Shown here one piece after another: positions 7,294 through 13,950 of a stretch of 15,287 bases of DNA (the first letter of the stretch is position 1; each line of letters starts with the position of its first letter). Made by a program: the position numbers and the translations under genes. The stretch lies in NCBI GenBank assembly GCA_934630555.1, contig CAKTXB010000021.1:1-15287 (forward strand), in the 5' to 3' direction. This stretch comes from an uncultured Oscillospiraceae bacterium. GTDB lineage: Bacteria; Bacillota; Clostridia; Oscillospirales; Oscillospiraceae. Below the pieces are notes generated by a model that did no database searches, was not told the origin of the DNA, and saw only the letters and a list, made by a program, of their open reading frames with translations.

Positions 7294-7318
7294 AAAGGGG
7301 GCTGCGGCCCCCTTTTTT
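7294..7318 (+). terminator. Intrinsic terminator
   Basis: AAAGGGGGC (7294-7302) pairs with GCCCCCTTT (7307-7315) around TGCG, and the T-run continues to six T (7313-7318). The A-run on the left could give partial function on the minus strand. It sits 280 nt after the permease stop, with no gene between, so it may end read-through or an unseen small transcript. Confidence 0.7.
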
Positions 7319-7441
7319 GGATTAATTCCCCGGGAGAGCATGAGGGCAGTGCCGAGCGAGTGCGCCGGAGGCGCGAGCTAGAGCTGTTCCGTTTTACCGC
7401 GGGGCAAGGCGCTGCGCTGTTGCCCGATTTTGACGAGAGTT

Positions 7442-7613
7442 GGTTCTTAGGGTCGGCAGTTCCGGCGAATACGTTACAGAGTTCTTGGTTTTTGAGCTGG
7501 GGGCATTGTTGGCACTTGTTCTGAGGCAACAAGCGGCAAGTTTGGGCAGTTCTCTGGCGAGCTTGGAGGGGTGTTTGTTTTTGGAGGTTACGAAACGCAA
7601 CGACCTAAGAACC
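7442..7613. repeat. Long-range inverted repeat
   Basis: GGTTCTTAGG (7442-7451) is the exact reverse complement of CCTAAGAACC (7604-7613). Allowing one bulged base, three more pairs (GTCG against CGA) extend the stem inward. The loop of about 150 nt contains smaller pairings such as CTTGTT with AACAAG. This could be the closing stem of a structured RNA or the ends of a small element. Confidence 0.45.
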
Positions 7614-7631
7614 TGAACAAAACCCAAAATA

Positions 7632-7666
7632 CCAAATTGCAACCCAACGAAGTGGTTGCAATTTGG
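7632..7666. repeat. Perfect 13-bp inverted repeat
   Basis: CCAAATTGCAACC (7632-7644) and GGTTGCAATTTGG (7654-7666) are exact reverse complements around a nine-base loop. The AT-richer composition differs from the GC-rich hairpins on either side. There is no T-run on either strand directly after it. Confidence 0.65.
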
Positions 7667-7755
7667 AGAGGACGAGCAGCGGAATGGATGAGCCCTGCCG
7701 CTTGCGGCGGGGCGAAGGATATGGAGCTTGCGAGGACGAAAGCGCCTCTTTTCTC

Positions 7756-7789
7756 CCCATTCTTTTCTGGCAAGGCAGAAAAGAATGGG
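7756..7789. repeat. Perfect 14-bp hairpin of repeat copy 2
   Basis: The left arm CCCATTCTTTTCTG (7756-7769) is the exact reverse complement of CAGAAAAGAATGGG (7776-7789), with loop GCAAGG. Counting outward from the loop, stem positions 8, 10, 12 and 13 differ from copy 1, and each change is matched on the opposite arm. Confidence 0.85.
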
Positions 7790-7909
7790 CCGCCGGAGGC
7801 ACAGGTGCAGTGTTGCAAACACTGAGGCAAAAACGGTGGGCGGGCGCAAGCCTGCCGACTATGGCAAAATCCGCCGGAGGCACGGCTGCGGTGGCGCAAA
7901 TACTGAGGC

Positions 7910-7930
7910 AAAAACGGTGCCCCCGCACCG
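7910..7930 (-). terminator. Probable terminator of the lepA operon
   Basis: Read on the minus strand, CGGTGC-GGGG-GCACCG (7930 down to 7915) is followed at once by TTTTT (7914-7910), 45 nt after the lepA stop. This is the second hairpin of the repeat. Copy 1 has the stem but not the T-run, so here the repeat seems to serve as the operon's terminator. The stem is only six base pairs, though all but two of them are G-C. Confidence 0.6.
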
Positions 7931-7975
7931 CAGGTGCGGCCAGCAAAGAGCAGTGGGCGGGCGTCAGCCTGCCGC

Positions 7976-9781
7976 TCACTCATCCAGCTTGAGGACCGCC
8001 ATAAACGCCTCCGACGGCACAGACACTGTGCCGAACGTGCGCATCCGCTTCTTGCCTTCCTTCTGCTTTTCAAGCAGCTTTTTCTTTCGCGTAATATCGC
8101 CGCCATAGCACTTGGCCAGCACGTCCTTGCGCAGGGCCTTGATGGTCTCACGTGCGATGACCTTGCCGCCGATGGCCGCCTGAACGGGGATCTCGAACAT
8201 CTGGCGGGGGATATTTTCCTTGAGCTTTTCACAGATCTTCCGCGCACGGGCGTAGGCATTGTCGGCAAAGAGAATGAAGCTCAGCGCGTCCACGATCTCG
8301 CCGTTGAGGAGAATGTCGAGCTTTACGAGCCTTGACGGGCGGTAGCCCTCCAGCTCATAGTCCAGCGACCCGTAGCCGCGTGTGCGGGATTTCAGCGCGT
8401 CAAAGAAGTCGTAGATGATCTCATTGAGCGGCATGGAATAGTGCAGCTCCACGCGCGTGGTGTCGAGATAGGTCATGTCCTTATACTCGCCGCGGCGGTT
8501 CGTGCACAGCTCCATGATGGCGCCGACGTATTCCGGCGGGGTGAGGATGTTGACCTTTGCAAACGGCTCACGCGACTCGGCGATCTCCGCCGGGTCGGGG
8601 TAGTTGAGGGGCGTGTAGACCTCCAGCTCCGTGCCGTCGGTTTTTGTGATCTGGTACACGACGTTCGGCGCGGTGGTGATGAGGTCCAGATTATATTCGC
8701 GCTCCAGGCGCTCCAAAATGATCTCCATGTGCAAAAGGCCCAGAAAGCCGCAGCGGAAACCGAAACCAAGGGCGATGGAGTTTTCCTGCGTATAGCTCAT
8801 GGACGCATCGTTGAGCTTCAGCTTTTCCAGCGCGTCGCGCAGGTCGCCGTATTTCGACCCGTCAGCGGGATAGACGCCGGAAAAGACCATGGGCTGCGCC
8901 TGCTTATAGCCGGGCAGCGGCTCGGCGGCCGGGTTTTCCGCGCCGGTCACGGTGTCGCCCACGCGGGTATCGGATACGGTTTTGATGGACGCTGTGAGAT
9001 AGCCGACCTCGCCGGCGCCGAGACGATCGGCGGGGCGCATTCCAAACGGGTGGAGATAGCCGACCTCCACGACCTTGTAGACGGCGCCGGTGGCCATCAT
9101 TTTCACGTCCATGCCGGGCGTTACCGTGCCGTTCACGACGCGCAGATACACGATCGCGCCGCGGTAGGAGTCATACTGGCTGTCAAAGATGAGGCATTGC
9201 AGCGGTGCGTCGCGGTCGCCCTTGGGGGCAGGTACATTCTGCACCACATCCTCCAGCACGGCGTGGATATTGATGCCGTTTTTGGCCGAAATTTCCGGCG
9301 CGTCCAGTGCAGGCAGACCGATGACGTCCTCAATTTCCTGCTTGACCTCCTGCGGCCGCGCAGCGGGCAGGTCGATCTTGTTGATGACCGGCAGGACCTC
9401 CAGGTCGTTGTCGATGGCAAGGTATGTGTTTGCAAGCGTCTGGGCCTCAATGCCCTGTGACGCGTCTACGACCAGCAGCGCGCCCTCGCACGCGGAGAGC
9501 GAGCGGGATACCTCGTAGTTAAAGTCCACATGGCCCGGGGTGTCGATGAGGTTCAGGATATAGTCCTCACCGTCATCGGCATGATAGCCAAGGCGCACGG
9601 CGCGGGCCTTGATGGTGATGCCGCGCTCACGCTCAAGGTCCATGGAGTCGAGCACCTGCTCAGCCATTTCGCGCTTATCAACGGTGTGGCACTCCTCCAA
9701 AAGACGGTCAGCCAGCGTGGATTTCCCGTGGTCAATGTGGGCAATGATGGAAAAATTGCGGATTTTTGATAGATCAGTCAT
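7976..9781 (-). CDS. lepA: Elongation factor 4 (ribosomal back-translocase LepA)
   Basis: The 601-residue translational GTPase acts on the ribosome, especially under ionic or temperature stress. G1 is AHIDHGKST (14-22), G3 is DTPGHVD (80-86) and G4 is NKID (134-137). The effector region [10 protein letters not shown] is at 50-59. EF-G-like domains II, III and V follow, and then the LepA-only C-terminal domain ([25 protein letters not shown] onward, [34 protein letters not shown]). Length matches the family. The frame is open upstream to 9925, but that overlaps PBP2. The ATG at 9781 gives the standard [20 protein letters not shown] start, with GGGAG nine bases before it. It follows PBP2 by 25 nt and is the last gene of the operon. 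Confidence 0.97.
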   Translation of the reverse strand: MTDLSKIRNFSIIAHIDHGKSTLADRLLEECHTVDKREMAEQVLDSMDLERERGITIKARAVRLGYHADDGEDYILNLIDTPGHVDFNYEVSRSLSACEGALLVVDASQGIEAQTLANTYLAIDNDLEVLPVINKIDLPAARPQEVKQEIEDVIGLPALDAPEISAKNGINIHAVLEDVVQNVPAPKGDRDAPLQCLIFDSQYDSYRGAIVYLRVVNGTVTPGMDVKMMATGAVYKVVEVGYLHPFGMRPADRLGAGEVGYLTASIKTVSDTRVGDTVTGAENPAAEPLPGYKQAQPMVFSGVYPADGSKYGDLRDALEKLKLNDASMSYTQENSIALGFGFRCGFLGLLHMEIILERLEREYNLDLITTAPNVVYQITKTDGTELEVYTPLNYPDPAEIAESREPFAKVNILTPPEYVGAIMELCTNRRGEYKDMTYLDTTRVELHYSMPLNEIIYDFFDALKSRTRGYGSLDYELEGYRPSRLVKLDILLNGEIVDALSFILFADNAYARARKICEKLKENIPRQMFEIPVQAAIGGKVIARETIKALRKDVLAKCYGGDITRKKKLLEKQKEGKKRMRTFGTVSVPSEAFMAVLKLDE

Positions 9782-9806
9782 AGCGTTTGCTCCCAAAGTT
9801 GCCGTT

Positions 9807-11189
9807 TTAGTCGGCGGTGTTTTCGCGCAGCGCGGTCTCATATTTGCTGGAGGAGGAAAAATAGGTATTGAGGATGGGAATACAGACATTTGCAAGGTTG
9901 CCGCCCTGCGCGCCCTTTTCCACATACACGGCGATGGCGATCTGCGGATCGTCCGCCGGAGCGTAGAGCACGAACGAGGCGTGGTCAGAGCCGCCGTATT
10001 CGTTGCCCCACTGCGCCGTGCCGGTTTTACAGGCGACCTTGATGGGGTAATCGGACAGGTACTGCGCAGCCGTGCCCTTGCTGGCGACGAGCTGCATACC
10101 GGTGGAGACGCAGTCGATGGCTTCGTCGGACATATCGAGCCGGCTGGCGACCTCCGGTGTGTGCGAGGCGATGAGGTCCTGATAATCCCACGAAATGACG
10201 CGCTTTAAGAACGTGGCCTTGTAGCGCACGCCCTTGTTGGCCAGCGCTGAGGTGTAGCACACCATCTGCATGGGGGTGAATTTGTTGTCGGACTGGCCGA
10301 TGGCGGCCTGAATGACGTCGGCGCCGTACCAGCCGGCGTCTGTGCCGGTGTAGAGCGCAGCCTTTGTTTCGGCGTTGGCGCGGGTGCCGATGTATTCAAT
10401 GAGCTCCACGCCCGTGTGCTCGCCAAGGCCGAGGCGCTTGGCTACGATGTCCATGGCGTTGAGGCCGGTCTCATTGTAATAGGAATAGTACGTCAGGCGG
10501 CCGATCTCATAGAAATAGTAGTTACACGATTCCTGCAGCGCCTGCTGCATATTGATGGTGCCGTGTGTGGCCTGACTGCTTGTCCAGACGTAGCACTTCG
10601 GGGTGTAGCCCTGATCGGCGTAGTAGTCATAGACGCCCTTGTCGGTGATCTGATAGAACTCGCCGATCTTGCCGTAGTCGATGGCGGCGATGGCGGTGAC
10701 CATTTTATAGATGGAGCCGGGCCAGTATTCCGCGAGCAGCGCGCGGTTGTAGAGCGGGTCAAAGTCGGCCTCTTTCAGCTCGTCAAAATCCTGCGAATAC
10801 GTGGCGATGTTGAACGTCGGGTAGCTGGCGCAGGCGAGGATCTCGCCTGTTTTGACCTCCTGCACCACGACGGCGCCGCCCTCGGCGTCTTTGCCTTCTT
10901 TGTTGCGGCCCACGCCGTTTTCACGCAGGTCCTGAATGATGTTTGCCAGCGCGTCCTCCGCCGTCATTTGCAGCGAGAGGTCGATGGTCAGCTCCACGTT
11001 GCTGCCCGGCTGGGGCACGGTGGTAAAATATTCGCTCAGAATGTCGCCGGAGGCGGACACGGTGGTGTATTTCTGACCGGACGAGCCGTGCAGATACTGC
11101 TCGAAAGCCAGCTCGATGCCGTCTTTGCCGACGAGCGCGTTCATGGCGTAGCCCTGTTCCTTATAGGTCTCATATTCCTCCGCCGTCAT
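9807..11189 (-). CDS. PBP2 C-terminal transpeptidase fragment
   Basis: This is the part of the PBP2 frame after the TAA, counted from its first ATG (460 residues). It has the intact catalytic motifs SIYK, SCN and KTGTAQWG. No ribosome binding site precedes this ATG, and the protein would lack a membrane anchor, so independent translation is unlikely. It most probably belongs to one continuous PBP2. Confidence 0.6.
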   Translation of the reverse strand: MTAEEYETYKEQGYAMNALVGKDGIELAFEQYLHGSSGQKYTTVSASGDILSEYFTTVPQPGSNVELTIDLSLQMTAEDALANIIQDLRENGVGRNKEGKDAEGGAVVVQEVKTGEILACASYPTFNIATYSQDFDELKEADFDPLYNRALLAEYWPGSIYKMVTAIAAIDYGKIGEFYQITDKGVYDYYADQGYTPKCYVWTSSQATHGTINMQQALQESCNYYFYEIGRLTYYSYYNETGLNAMDIVAKRLGLGEHTGVELIEYIGTRANAETKAALYTGTDAGWYGADVIQAAIGQSDNKFTPMQMVCYTSALANKGVRYKATFLKRVISWDYQDLIASHTPEVASRLDMSDEAIDCVSTGMQLVASKGTAAQYLSDYPIKVACKTGTAQWGNEYGGSDHASFVLYAPADDPQIAIAVYVEKGAQGGNLANVCIPILNTYFSSSSKYETALRENTAD

Positions 11190-11231
11190 CTGGCCGATGG
11201 AGCCGAGCAGGTGCGCGGCGTAGGTGGTGTT

Positions 11232-11912
11232 TTATTCGCGCACGGTGGACGCCTCTACAATGACGCCCGGCACGCCGAGCTCCATGACGGCGGCGAGCTG
11301 CTCGGCCTGCACGTCGGTGGCCAGCGTGTAGTTTTCAAGGCCCACGCCGCTGACGCTGCGCAGCTCCAGCTCATAGCGGACGCTGATGACCTTGTAGGCC
11401 TGCTCCTGCGTCCAGTCATCCGGGATGCGGTAGGCGCTCGTGAGATTTTTCATGAGCGTCTGCGCGGAAATATCGGCGTCATAGTCGCGGTTGGCCAGAA
11501 ACGCGCGGTAATAGCCCTGCCAGGTGGACGACTGCTCATCCAGCAGCAGCGTATAGGGCCGCGTGCTGCTGACGGGGAAGTGGGAGTCATAGGCGATGCC
11601 CTGCTCTTCACACAGCTCCAGTACGCGCAGAAGGCTCTCGTTCGGCGTTTCAGAGTTGAAAAGCACGTAGTTGATGATGACGATGTTGTAGCTGGCACGG
11701 TTGGAGATGAGCACGTTGCCGTTGCGGTCCAGAATGTTGCCGCGGGCGGCCTCCACGGTGGTCATGTAGGTCATGGAGTCGGCGTCGGAGGCGACATAGG
11801 TGGAGTCGGACTGCACGGCCTGCACCTTGTAGAGCCGCAGCGCGAACAGGCCCACGAGCATGGCCGTGAGCATGAGAAAGATAAAAATACGAAAGCGCAC
11901 CAAACGCTGCAT
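11232..11912 (-). CDS. PBP2 N-terminal fragment
   Basis: These 226 codons, up to the premature TAA, encode the membrane anchor (RFRIFIFLMLTAMLVGLFAL) and most of the dimerisation region, ending GVIVEASTVRE. The ATG has a clear AAGGAG eight bases upstream. If translation stops here, the product lacks the whole transpeptidase domain and would be inactive, possibly still able to bind elongasome partners. It starts 51 nt after mreD. Confidence 0.6.
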   Translation of the reverse strand: MQRLVRFRIFIFLMLTAMLVGLFALRLYKVQAVQSDSTYVASDADSMTYMTTVEAARGNILDRNGNVLISNRASYNIVIINYVLFNSETPNESLLRVLELCEEQGIAYDSHFPVSSTRPYTLLLDEQSSTWQGYYRAFLANRDYDADISAQTLMKNLTSAYRIPDDWTQEQAYKVISVRYELELRSVSGVGLENYTLATDVQAEQLAAVMELGVPGVIVEASTVRE

Positions 11913-11963
11913 GGGAGGACTCCTTTCTCAGAAAACAGAGGGATACGGCAAGCCTTGGGGAGA

Positions 11964-12473
11964 TCAGATCTTCTGCGGGCGGTAGATACGGCGGATGGCT
12001 GCGGCGGCGTAATAGGACGGCACGCACACGAGCAGCGAGAGCGCCGTGCCCACGAACAGCACGCGCAGCGCATCCGGCCCCACGACGCCGGTAAACGCCC
12101 GGAACGCGAGCAGCAGCCCCTGCACGACCAGCAGCGCCAGCGCCGAGAGCAGCGCCGCCGAGAGCAGATTCCGCCGCAGATAGCACACGCACAGCCAGCT
12201 GCAAAGCAGCGCCGCCGCCGTGACGGATACGATGACGAGCCCTGCGCCGTCGGCGCCGCTGCAATACCAGAAAAAGCCCGCGGCGAGGCCGAACAGGCCG
12301 GCCTGCTCCGCGTCCAGGTGCATACTCACGCATGCGACGACGACCGGCACGAGCGCGAGCTTTGCGCCCCAGAAGCGCACGCGGCCAAACAGCACGGTCT
12401 GCAGCAGCACGGCGGCCAGCACCAGCGCCGCATTCAGCGCCCACATGAGCAGTTTTCGATAGCGCTCCGGCAT
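11964..12473 (-). CDS. mreD: Rod-shape determining protein MreD
   Basis: A 169-residue, almost wholly hydrophobic membrane protein with about five to six helices and the MreD pattern: an N-terminal helix with LLQTVLFGRVRFWGAKLALVP, then GLFGLAAGFFWYCSG. It links MreC and PBP2/RodA to the cytoskeleton that steers lateral wall synthesis. The ATG has AAGGAG seven bases upstream. It follows mreC by 30 nt and precedes PBP2, the usual order. The sequence of this family is poorly conserved, so the call leans on hydrophobicity, size and context as well. Confidence 0.88.
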   Translation of the reverse strand: MPERYRKLLMWALNAALVLAAVLLQTVLFGRVRFWGAKLALVPVVVACVSMHLDAEQAGLFGLAAGFFWYCSGADGAGLVIVSVTAAALLCSWLCVCYLRRNLLSAALLSALALLVVQGLLLAFRAFTGVVGPDALRVLFVGTALSLLVCVPSYYAAAAIRRIYRPQKI

Positions 12474-12503
12474 TGTGCGCTCCTTTCCCGGCTGCGCGGT
12501 AGG

Positions 12504-13340
12504 TCAGCCGTTTTTGTAGTCGGTGATGATAAAGACCTGCTCCAGCTGGTCGAGCTGGCACGAGGGCTCGAGCGTGGCGTATTTTGCAACGCCGGTCTCA
12601 TCCAGCCCTACGTCGGTGAGATAGCCCAGCAGCAGCCCGCGCGGATAGAGCGTGGAGCCGGTGGTGACGACCTGATCGTCATTTTTGAGCACGGCCTCGG
12701 TGGGCAGGTAGTTCATGCGCAGCACGCTCGTGCCGTCGGCAAGATACGTGCCCTGCACCACGCCGGTGTAGCCGGACGAGGCGACGGAGGCGCTGATCTC
12801 CAGCGACGAGTCGAGAATGGTGGTGATGGTGGCCCAGTTTGCGCCCACGGCGCTGACAAGGCCGATGACCTGCCCGTTTTCCGTGACGGCGCACATACCC
12901 TCGGACAGCCCGGCCGACCCGCCCTTGGCGATGGTGAACTCGGACTTATAGTTGGAGGCGTTCCACGAGATGATGTAGGCCGAGACGAACGAATAGTCCT
13001 CATGCTCTTCGGAGAGCTGAAGCAGCAGACGCAGACGCTCATTTTCGCGCTGATACGTTTCCGCCGTGCGGACGCTCTGCTGCATATCGAGCAGCTCCTT
13101 TTGCAGCTTTTCGTTTTCAGCCTGCAGGGATTCGTAGGAGAACAGGTAGTTATAGTACCGCTCGGCCTGCCGGTCGATGGCGGCCATGCCGCTGCGCAGC
13201 GGCGAGAGAACGGTCTGCACGGCGTTTGTGAAGAACGGCGTGCCGGTAATGACGGCCGCGGCGATGCTCACGAGCAGCGCCAGCACCAGCGCGGCGATGA
13301 CGATGGCCTTGACGCGCGGCGTCCAGAATTTTCGTTTCAA
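12504..13340 (-). CDS. mreC: Rod-shape determining protein MreC
   Basis: The 278-residue elongasome scaffold has one N-terminal membrane helix (about 12-34), a coiled coil (about 68-112, QAENEKLQKELLDMQQ to RENERLRLLLQL), and the beta-rich MreC core outside the membrane (KGGSAGLSEGMCAVTENGQVIGLVSAV, then VTTGSTLYPRGLLLGYLTDV). It organises PBP2 and MreD. The start is TTG (13338-13340), four bases after the maf stop. GAGGAG eight bases upstream lies inside the last maf codons, and no other in-frame start lies within the first 50 codons. Translation is probably coupled to maf. mreB is not in the window. Confidence 0.93.
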   Translation of the reverse strand: MKRKFWTPRVKAIVIAALVLALLVSIAAAVITGTPFFTNAVQTVLSPLRSGMAAIDRQAERYYNYLFSYESLQAENEKLQKELLDMQQSVRTAETYQRENERLRLLLQLSEEHEDYSFVSAYIISWNASNYKSEFTIAKGGSAGLSEGMCAVTENGQVIGLVSAVGANWATITTILDSSLEISASVASSGYTGVVQGTYLADGTSVLRMNYLPTEAVLKNDDQVVTTGSTLYPRGLLLGYLTDVGLDETGVAKYATLEPSCQLDQLEQVFIITDYKNG

Positions 13341-13344
13341 GCGC

Positions 13345-13932
13345 TCATCTCCTCTCGGGGCAGTTCAGAATGCGGACGCCGAACCGGCGCAGCAGCGCCG
13401 TCAGCGGGCAGAGCGGCAGCCCCATGACGGAAAAATAGTCGCCGTCCAGATGCTCCACGAACACGCTGGCACGGCCCTGAATGCCGTAGCTGCCGGCCTT
13501 GTCCATCGGCTCGCCGGTGGCGATGTAGGCGCGGATCTCCGCGTCGGACAGCGCGCGGAAGCGCAGCTGTGAGCGGGAAACAAGGCTTTCTGCGCGCGCG
13601 CCGCTCTGCACGCACAGGCCGGTCATGACCGTATGCGTCCGGCCGGAGAGCAGATGCAGCATCCGCGCGGCGTCAGCTTCTGTTTTCGGCTTGCCGAGGA
13701 CTTCGCCCTGACAGACGACGATGGTATCGGCGGCGACGACGACGTCCTCCGGCGCGGCCAGCGCCGCGACAGCGGCAGCCTTTTCACGCGCGAGGCGCCC
13801 GACCTCCTCCTCCGGCGGGCGGGCTTTGTCCATGCGCTCGTCAATATCAGCGGTGTGGATGGTAAAATCGACCCCCAGCAGGCGCAGCAGCTCCTGCCGC
13901 CGGGGCGATGCGGATGCGAGTATGATCGCCAT
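13345..13932 (-). CDS. maf: Maf-family nucleoside triphosphate pyrophosphatase
   Basis: The 195-residue protein hydrolyses non-canonical or specific NTPs to NMP and pyrophosphate. Family motifs are ASASPRRQELL (6-16), VAADTIV with the presumed catalytic Asp69, GKP (80-82), SGRTHTVMTG (96-105) and DKAGSYGIQG (144-153). Length is typical. The ATG has GGAAAGGA upstream. It lies 18 nt after the U32 gene and four bases before mreC. Maf next to mreBCD is a common arrangement in Firmicutes and ties it loosely to cell shape and division. Which nucleotide it prefers cannot be read safely from the sequence. Confidence 0.95.
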   Translation of the reverse strand: MAIILASASPRRQELLRLLGVDFTIHTADIDERMDKARPPEEEVGRLAREKAAAVAALAAPEDVVVAADTIVVCQGEVLGKPKTEADAARMLHLLSGRTHTVMTGLCVQSGARAESLVSRSQLRFRALSDAEIRAYIATGEPMDKAGSYGIQGRASVFVEHLDGDYFSVMGLPLCPLTALLRRFGVRILNCPERR

Positions 13933-13950
13933 GGCGTCCTTTCCGCGTGG

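Larger units (their letters stand above)
7321..7738. other. Gene-poor stretch with inverted repeats
   Basis: I see no convincing gene here. Open minus-strand frames exist, but they cross hairpins and the repeat and match no family I know. The stretch holds several pairings: GCGCC-GGA-GGCGC (7362-7374), GGGCAA (7402-7407) with TTGCCC (7420-7425), a long-range pair at 7442-7451 with 7604-7613, a 13-bp pair at 7632-7666, and GCCGC-TT-GCGGC just before copy 2 of the repeat. Decayed mobile DNA or a structured RNA are both possible. Confidence 0.5.
7739..7975. repeat. Structured intergenic repeat, copy 2
   Basis: It is collinear with 3-193 (shared blocks at 7739-7752, 7763-7782, 7841-7858, 7869-7886 and 7915-7930) and in the same orientation. 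It holds two tandem units of 81 nt beginning with CCGCCGGAGGCAC at 7790 and 7871, each with ACTGAGGCAAAAACGGTG (7821-7838 and 7902-7919). A third copy of the CGGGCGYMAGCCTGCCG module (7958-7974) ends one base before the lepA stop codon. Minus-strand frames through it are likely spurious. Confidence 0.8.
9807..11912 (-). pseudogene. mrdA: Penicillin-binding protein 2, interrupted by one in-frame TAA
   Basis: This is a 702-codon PBP2-type gene for a class B transpeptidase that cross-links peptidoglycan during elongation. Order: N-terminal membrane helix (about 9-27), dimerisation/pedestal region, then the transpeptidase domain with SIYK (Ser400-Lys403), SCN (462-464) and KTG (629-631), numbered through the stop. 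Codon 227 is TAA (11232-11234). It lies between VRE and NTTYAAHLLG, in the same frame, where an aromatic residue (VRE-Tyr-NTT) would fit the family. No other lesion is visible, so decay, if real, is recent. The neighbours mreC and mreD support an elongation role. Alternatives are a base-calling error or stop readthrough. The gene identity is firm; the pseudogene status is not. Confidence 0.8.

Noticed and set aside
7394..7849. Minus-strand frames of 90-226 codons in the intergenic island (also 1-234)
   Set aside because: They run through hairpins and the repeat, give similar peptides from both repeat copies (for example ...LPCQK...KKEAL), and lack ribosome binding sites and family matches. 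They are probably spurious repeat-derived ORFs.
7739..7975. Insertion sequence or transposase remnant
   Set aside because: No transposase motif, no clear terminal inverted repeats and no target duplication could be seen; a non-autonomous element remains possible.
8441..9460. A 339-codon plus-strand frame opposite lepA
   Set aside because: lepA is certain on the other strand; the plus-strand product matches nothing and has shadow-like composition.
9782..9925. An upstream extension of lepA by 48 codons
   Set aside because: The extension overlaps the end of PBP2 and is not part of the family; the ATG at 9781 gives the standard LepA N-terminus and has an acceptable ribosome binding site.
11189..11234. 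Frameshift in PBP2
   Set aside because: Both parts are in the same reading frame; the break is a stop codon, not an insertion or deletion.
10416..13427. A 1003-codon plus-strand open frame antisense to PBP2, mreD and mreC
   Set aside because: Its product is a low-complexity Arg/His/Val/Gly-rich sequence with no family match, and the opposite strand holds three recognisable genes with good ribosome binding sites. Long antisense frames are expected in GC-rich DNA.
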